From: Pseudomonadota bacterium
GTDB lineage: Bacteria > Pseudomonadota > Alphaproteobacteria > Acetobacterales > Acetobacteraceae
DNA length: 33,151 bases
Assembly (NCBI GenBank): GCA_021851785.1
Contig: JAJZBV010000028.1
Location: 1-33,151, forward strand
Reading direction: 5' to 3'
The number at the start of each line of letters is the position of its first letter. Within the stretch, counting starts at the first letter, position 1. Shown here piece after piece: positions 31,248 through 33,151 of this stretch. The position numbers and the translations under genes were made by a program. The notes under the pieces are model-generated. The model was given only the letters and a program-made list of their open reading frames with translations, had not been told where the DNA came from and did no database searches.

Positions 31248-31835
31248 TTATCCAGCCGGGCTGAGGCCGGCGCGGAAACGCGCCGCGAGGCGCGCGTAAT
31301 GCACCGCCGTCCGGTCCCAGAGGGCGCGTTCCTCGGCGTCCATCACCCTTTTCAGCCGCGCCGGCGCGCCGGCCCAGAGTTCGTTGCGGCCGATACGCTT
31401 GCCCGGCGCGAGGAGACCGCCGGCGGCGAGCATGCCGCCCGCCGCGATCACCGCGCCGTCCAGCACCGTTGCCCCCATGCCGACGAAGGCGCGGGATTCC
31501 AGCGTGCAGGCGTGGATGATGGCGGCGTGGCCGATCGAGACATCGTCGCCGATCACGGTCGCGAACGGGGTGCCGTTGGCCTCGCCGCTGTTCACGTGGA
31601 TGATGGTGCCGTCCTGGATGTTGCAGCGCGCGCCGATGCGGATGGCGTTGTCGTCGCCGCGCAGCACGCACTGAAACCAGACGCTGGAGCGCGCCCCGAT
31701 TTCGACATCGCCGATGATGACGGCGCCGGGCGCGATCCAGGCTTCGGGATGAATGCGCGGGGCGACGCCATCGAGGCTGTAAACCAGCCCCCGCGCCGCG
31801 CGCCCATGATCCCGGGGCGGACTATCATCGGGCAT
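31248..31835 (-). CDS. Gamma-class carbonic anhydrase-like hexapeptide protein
   Basis: The 195-residue protein is a left-handed beta-helix of the gamma carbonic anhydrase family, with repeated hexapeptides (APGAVIIGDVEIGARSSVWF, GMLAAGGLLAPGKRIG) and the three zinc His in IIHVNSG and IGHAAIIHACTL. The PaaY/YrdA-like relatives bind metal, often with low anhydrase activity. AGGAG stands seven bases before the ATG at 31835, which overlaps the argC stop by 11 bases, so it is co-expressed with argC. Confidence 0.9.
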   Translation of the reverse strand: MPDDSPPRDHGRAARGLVYSLDGVAPRIHPEAWIAPGAVIIGDVEIGARSSVWFQCVLRGDDNAIRIGARCNIQDGTIIHVNSGEANGTPFATVIGDDVSIGHAAIIHACTLESRAFVGMGATVLDGAVIAAGGMLAAGGLLAPGKRIGRNELWAGAPARLKRVMDAEERALWDRTAVHYARLAARFRAGLSPAG

Positions 31836-32796
31836 GCGCGATCTCCTGTCCCTGCGCGGCGGCCTCATCCGCGGCGGGCGCGGGGAGGCCGAGCATCAGC
31901 CGCGCATTCTGCACCGCGGCGCCCGAGGCCCCCTTGCCGAGATTATCCAGCCGGGCCACCAGAACCGCCTGGCGATGACCCTCATGGGCGAAGACCATCA
32001 GCTCCATGCGGTCGCTGCCGGCGAGCGTTTCGGCGGTGATTTTCGCCTCCGCCGCCGCCGGCACCGAAATCAGCGCAGCATCGCGATAATGTGCTGCGAG
32101 CGCCGCCCGCACCTCGCCGCCACTCGGCCGCCCGGGGAGTTGGTCCAGAAACACCGGGATCGAGACCAGCATCCCCTGGCGGAAATGCCCGACCGCGGGG
32201 ACGAAAAGCGGCCGCCGCGCGAGCCCGGCATAATGCACGATCTCCGGCACGTGCTTGTGTTCGAGCCCGAGCGCATAAAGCTCGAACGCCGGACCAGAAG
32301 CCGCCTCATGCGCCGCGATCATCGTCCGCCCGCCGCCGGAATAGCCGGAGACGGCGTTGATCGCGAGCAGCTGGTCGGGCGCGATCAGCCCGGCCTCGAC
32401 CAGCGGGCGCAAGAGGGCGATGGCGCCGGTCGCGTAGCAGCCGGGATTGGCGACGCGCACCGCGCCGGCGATCGCCGGCGCCTGCCCGCCGGCGAGTTCG
32501 GGAAAACCATAGACCCAGCCCGGCGCGGTGCGATGCGCGGTGCTGGCGTCGAGGAGACGCGGCGCCTTCGCCCCGAGCGCCTCGGCCAGCGCCACCGCTT
32601 CGCGCGCCGCCTGATCGGGGAGACAGAGAACGACCAGATCGGCCGCCGCCATCGCCGCTTGCCGCGCCGTAACGTTCTTGCGCTCGCGCTCGGGGAGATG
32701 CAGCAGCGTGATCCCCGCAACCCCCTCCAGCCGGGCGCGGATGCCAAGCCCGGTGGTGCCTGCCTCGCCATCGATGAACACGGTTTTGCTGGCCAT
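31825..32796 (-). CDS. argC: N-acetyl-gamma-glutamyl-phosphate reductase, type 2
   Basis: ArgC reduces N-acetylglutamyl phosphate to the semialdehyde with NADPH, the third step of arginine synthesis. The 323 residues fit the short type 2 family: TVFIDGEAGTTGLGIRARL at the nucleotide-binding start, catalytic Cys120 in VANPGCYATG, SGYSGGGR, and ALGLEHKHVPEI with the active His. I chose the ATG at 32796 (GGGAAAG upstream); an in-frame ATG at 32817 forms an ATGA overlap with the lgt stop and is a credible alternative. Confidence 0.95.
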   Translation of the reverse strand: MASKTVFIDGEAGTTGLGIRARLEGVAGITLLHLPERERKNVTARQAAMAAADLVVLCLPDQAAREAVALAEALGAKAPRLLDASTAHRTAPGWVYGFPELAGGQAPAIAGAVRVANPGCYATGAIALLRPLVEAGLIAPDQLLAINAVSGYSGGGRTMIAAHEAASGPAFELYALGLEHKHVPEIVHYAGLARRPLFVPAVGHFRQGMLVSIPVFLDQLPGRPSGGEVRAALAAHYRDAALISVPAAAEAKITAETLAGSDRMELMVFAHEGHRQAVLVARLDNLGKGASGAAVQNARLMLGLPAPAADEAAAQGQEIAHAR

Positions 32797-32813
32797 CGTC
32801 TTTCCCATCCTGA

Positions 32814-33151
32814 TCACCGCCCCATTCTGATCACTGCCCCAAGCCGGCAGGCACGGGCAATGAGAAAACCGCCGGCGAGCAGCATCGGCAGGCTGAGCAA
32901 CTGCCCCATCGTCAGACCACCGGCGAGAAAGCCGAGAAACGCATCCGGCTCGCGGAAGAGTTCGCCGAACAGGCGCGCGATCGCGTAGCCGGCGAGAAAG
33001 ACCCCGGACAGCAAGCCGAAGCGGGCGCGAATGGCCGGGCGGCGCGAGAGCAGGAACAGCACGAGGAACAGCACCAGCCCTTCGAGCAGCGCCTGATAGA
33101 TCTGGCTCGGATGGCGCGGCTCCGGCCCGGCCTGCGGGAAAATCATCGCCC
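32814..33151 (-). CDS. lgt: Prolipoprotein diacylglyceryl transferase, C-terminal part (cut by window end)
   Basis: The visible C-terminal part shows the Lgt motif [14 protein letters not shown], followed by three membrane segments ([55 protein letters not shown]). Lgt transfers diacylglycerol to the lipobox Cys of prolipoproteins. The gene continues beyond the window, so start and length are unknown. It sits directly upstream of argC and probably shares its transcript. Confidence 0.93.
   Translation of the reverse strand, partial: AMIFPQAGPEPRHPSQIYQALLEGLVLFLVLFLLSRRPAIRARFGLLSGVFLAGYAIARLFGELFREPDAFLGFLAGGLTMGQLLSLPMLLAGGFLIARACRLGAVIRMGR

Overview
The window is high-GC DNA, most likely from an alphaproteobacterium. 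The gene families and the style of the secreted and phage-like proteins suggest Acetobacteraceae (Acidiphilium-like); that placement is inference, because no rRNA is present. It divides into a scarred accessory segment on the left (about 1-5340) and a mostly ordinary chromosomal segment on the right that carries a few foreign pieces.

Left segment: a 3' remnant of a serine recombinase, a TacA/TacT-like (DUF1778 + GNAT) toxin-antitoxin pair with a 12-bp palindromic operator, two abutting and broken IS66 elements in opposite orientations, an orphan RelB/DinJ antitoxin with a 36-bp near-perfect palindrome in its promoter, and a MazE/MazF pair bounded by 22-bp direct repeats. A YdeI/OmdA-family gene follows.

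Middle segment: leuA (leucine synthesis) ends in a stack of hairpins, one of which belongs to a hairpin repeat found three times in the window. Next come an S24 repressor-like gene, a frameshifted small conserved gene, a consensus promoter with a strong hairpin in front of a 77-residue phage-like protein, and an unknown secreted protein. Then follows a protocatechuate operon, pcaL(DC)-pcaH-pcaG-pcaB, which takes protocatechuate through 3-carboxymuconate to 3-oxoadipate. A second copy of the hairpin repeat sits between pcaG and pcaB. tRNA-Lys(CTT) follows.

A leftward operon, coxG-coxD-coxE-xdhC(N)-xdhC(C)-[foreign ORF]-mocA-like, encodes maturation factors for a xanthine-oxidase/CO-dehydrogenase-type molybdoenzyme, but no structural subunits are in the window. 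A low-GC ORF of unknown function lies exactly at the junction of xdhC and the mocA-like gene, between 12-bp direct repeats, and it keeps GTGA overlaps on both sides. This is the most interesting feature of the window.

Right segment: an ion transporter, a sulfur-related trio (DUF442 phosphatase-like, TauE/SafE exporter, secreted DsrE-like), an RTX-like repeat protein, msrB, the rph-rdgB pair, a membrane-anchored nine-haem cytochrome c, an L-2-haloacid dehalogenase, a lytic transglycosylase lipoprotein, and a leftward lgt-argC-gamma carbonic anhydrase cluster. lgt is cut by the window end.
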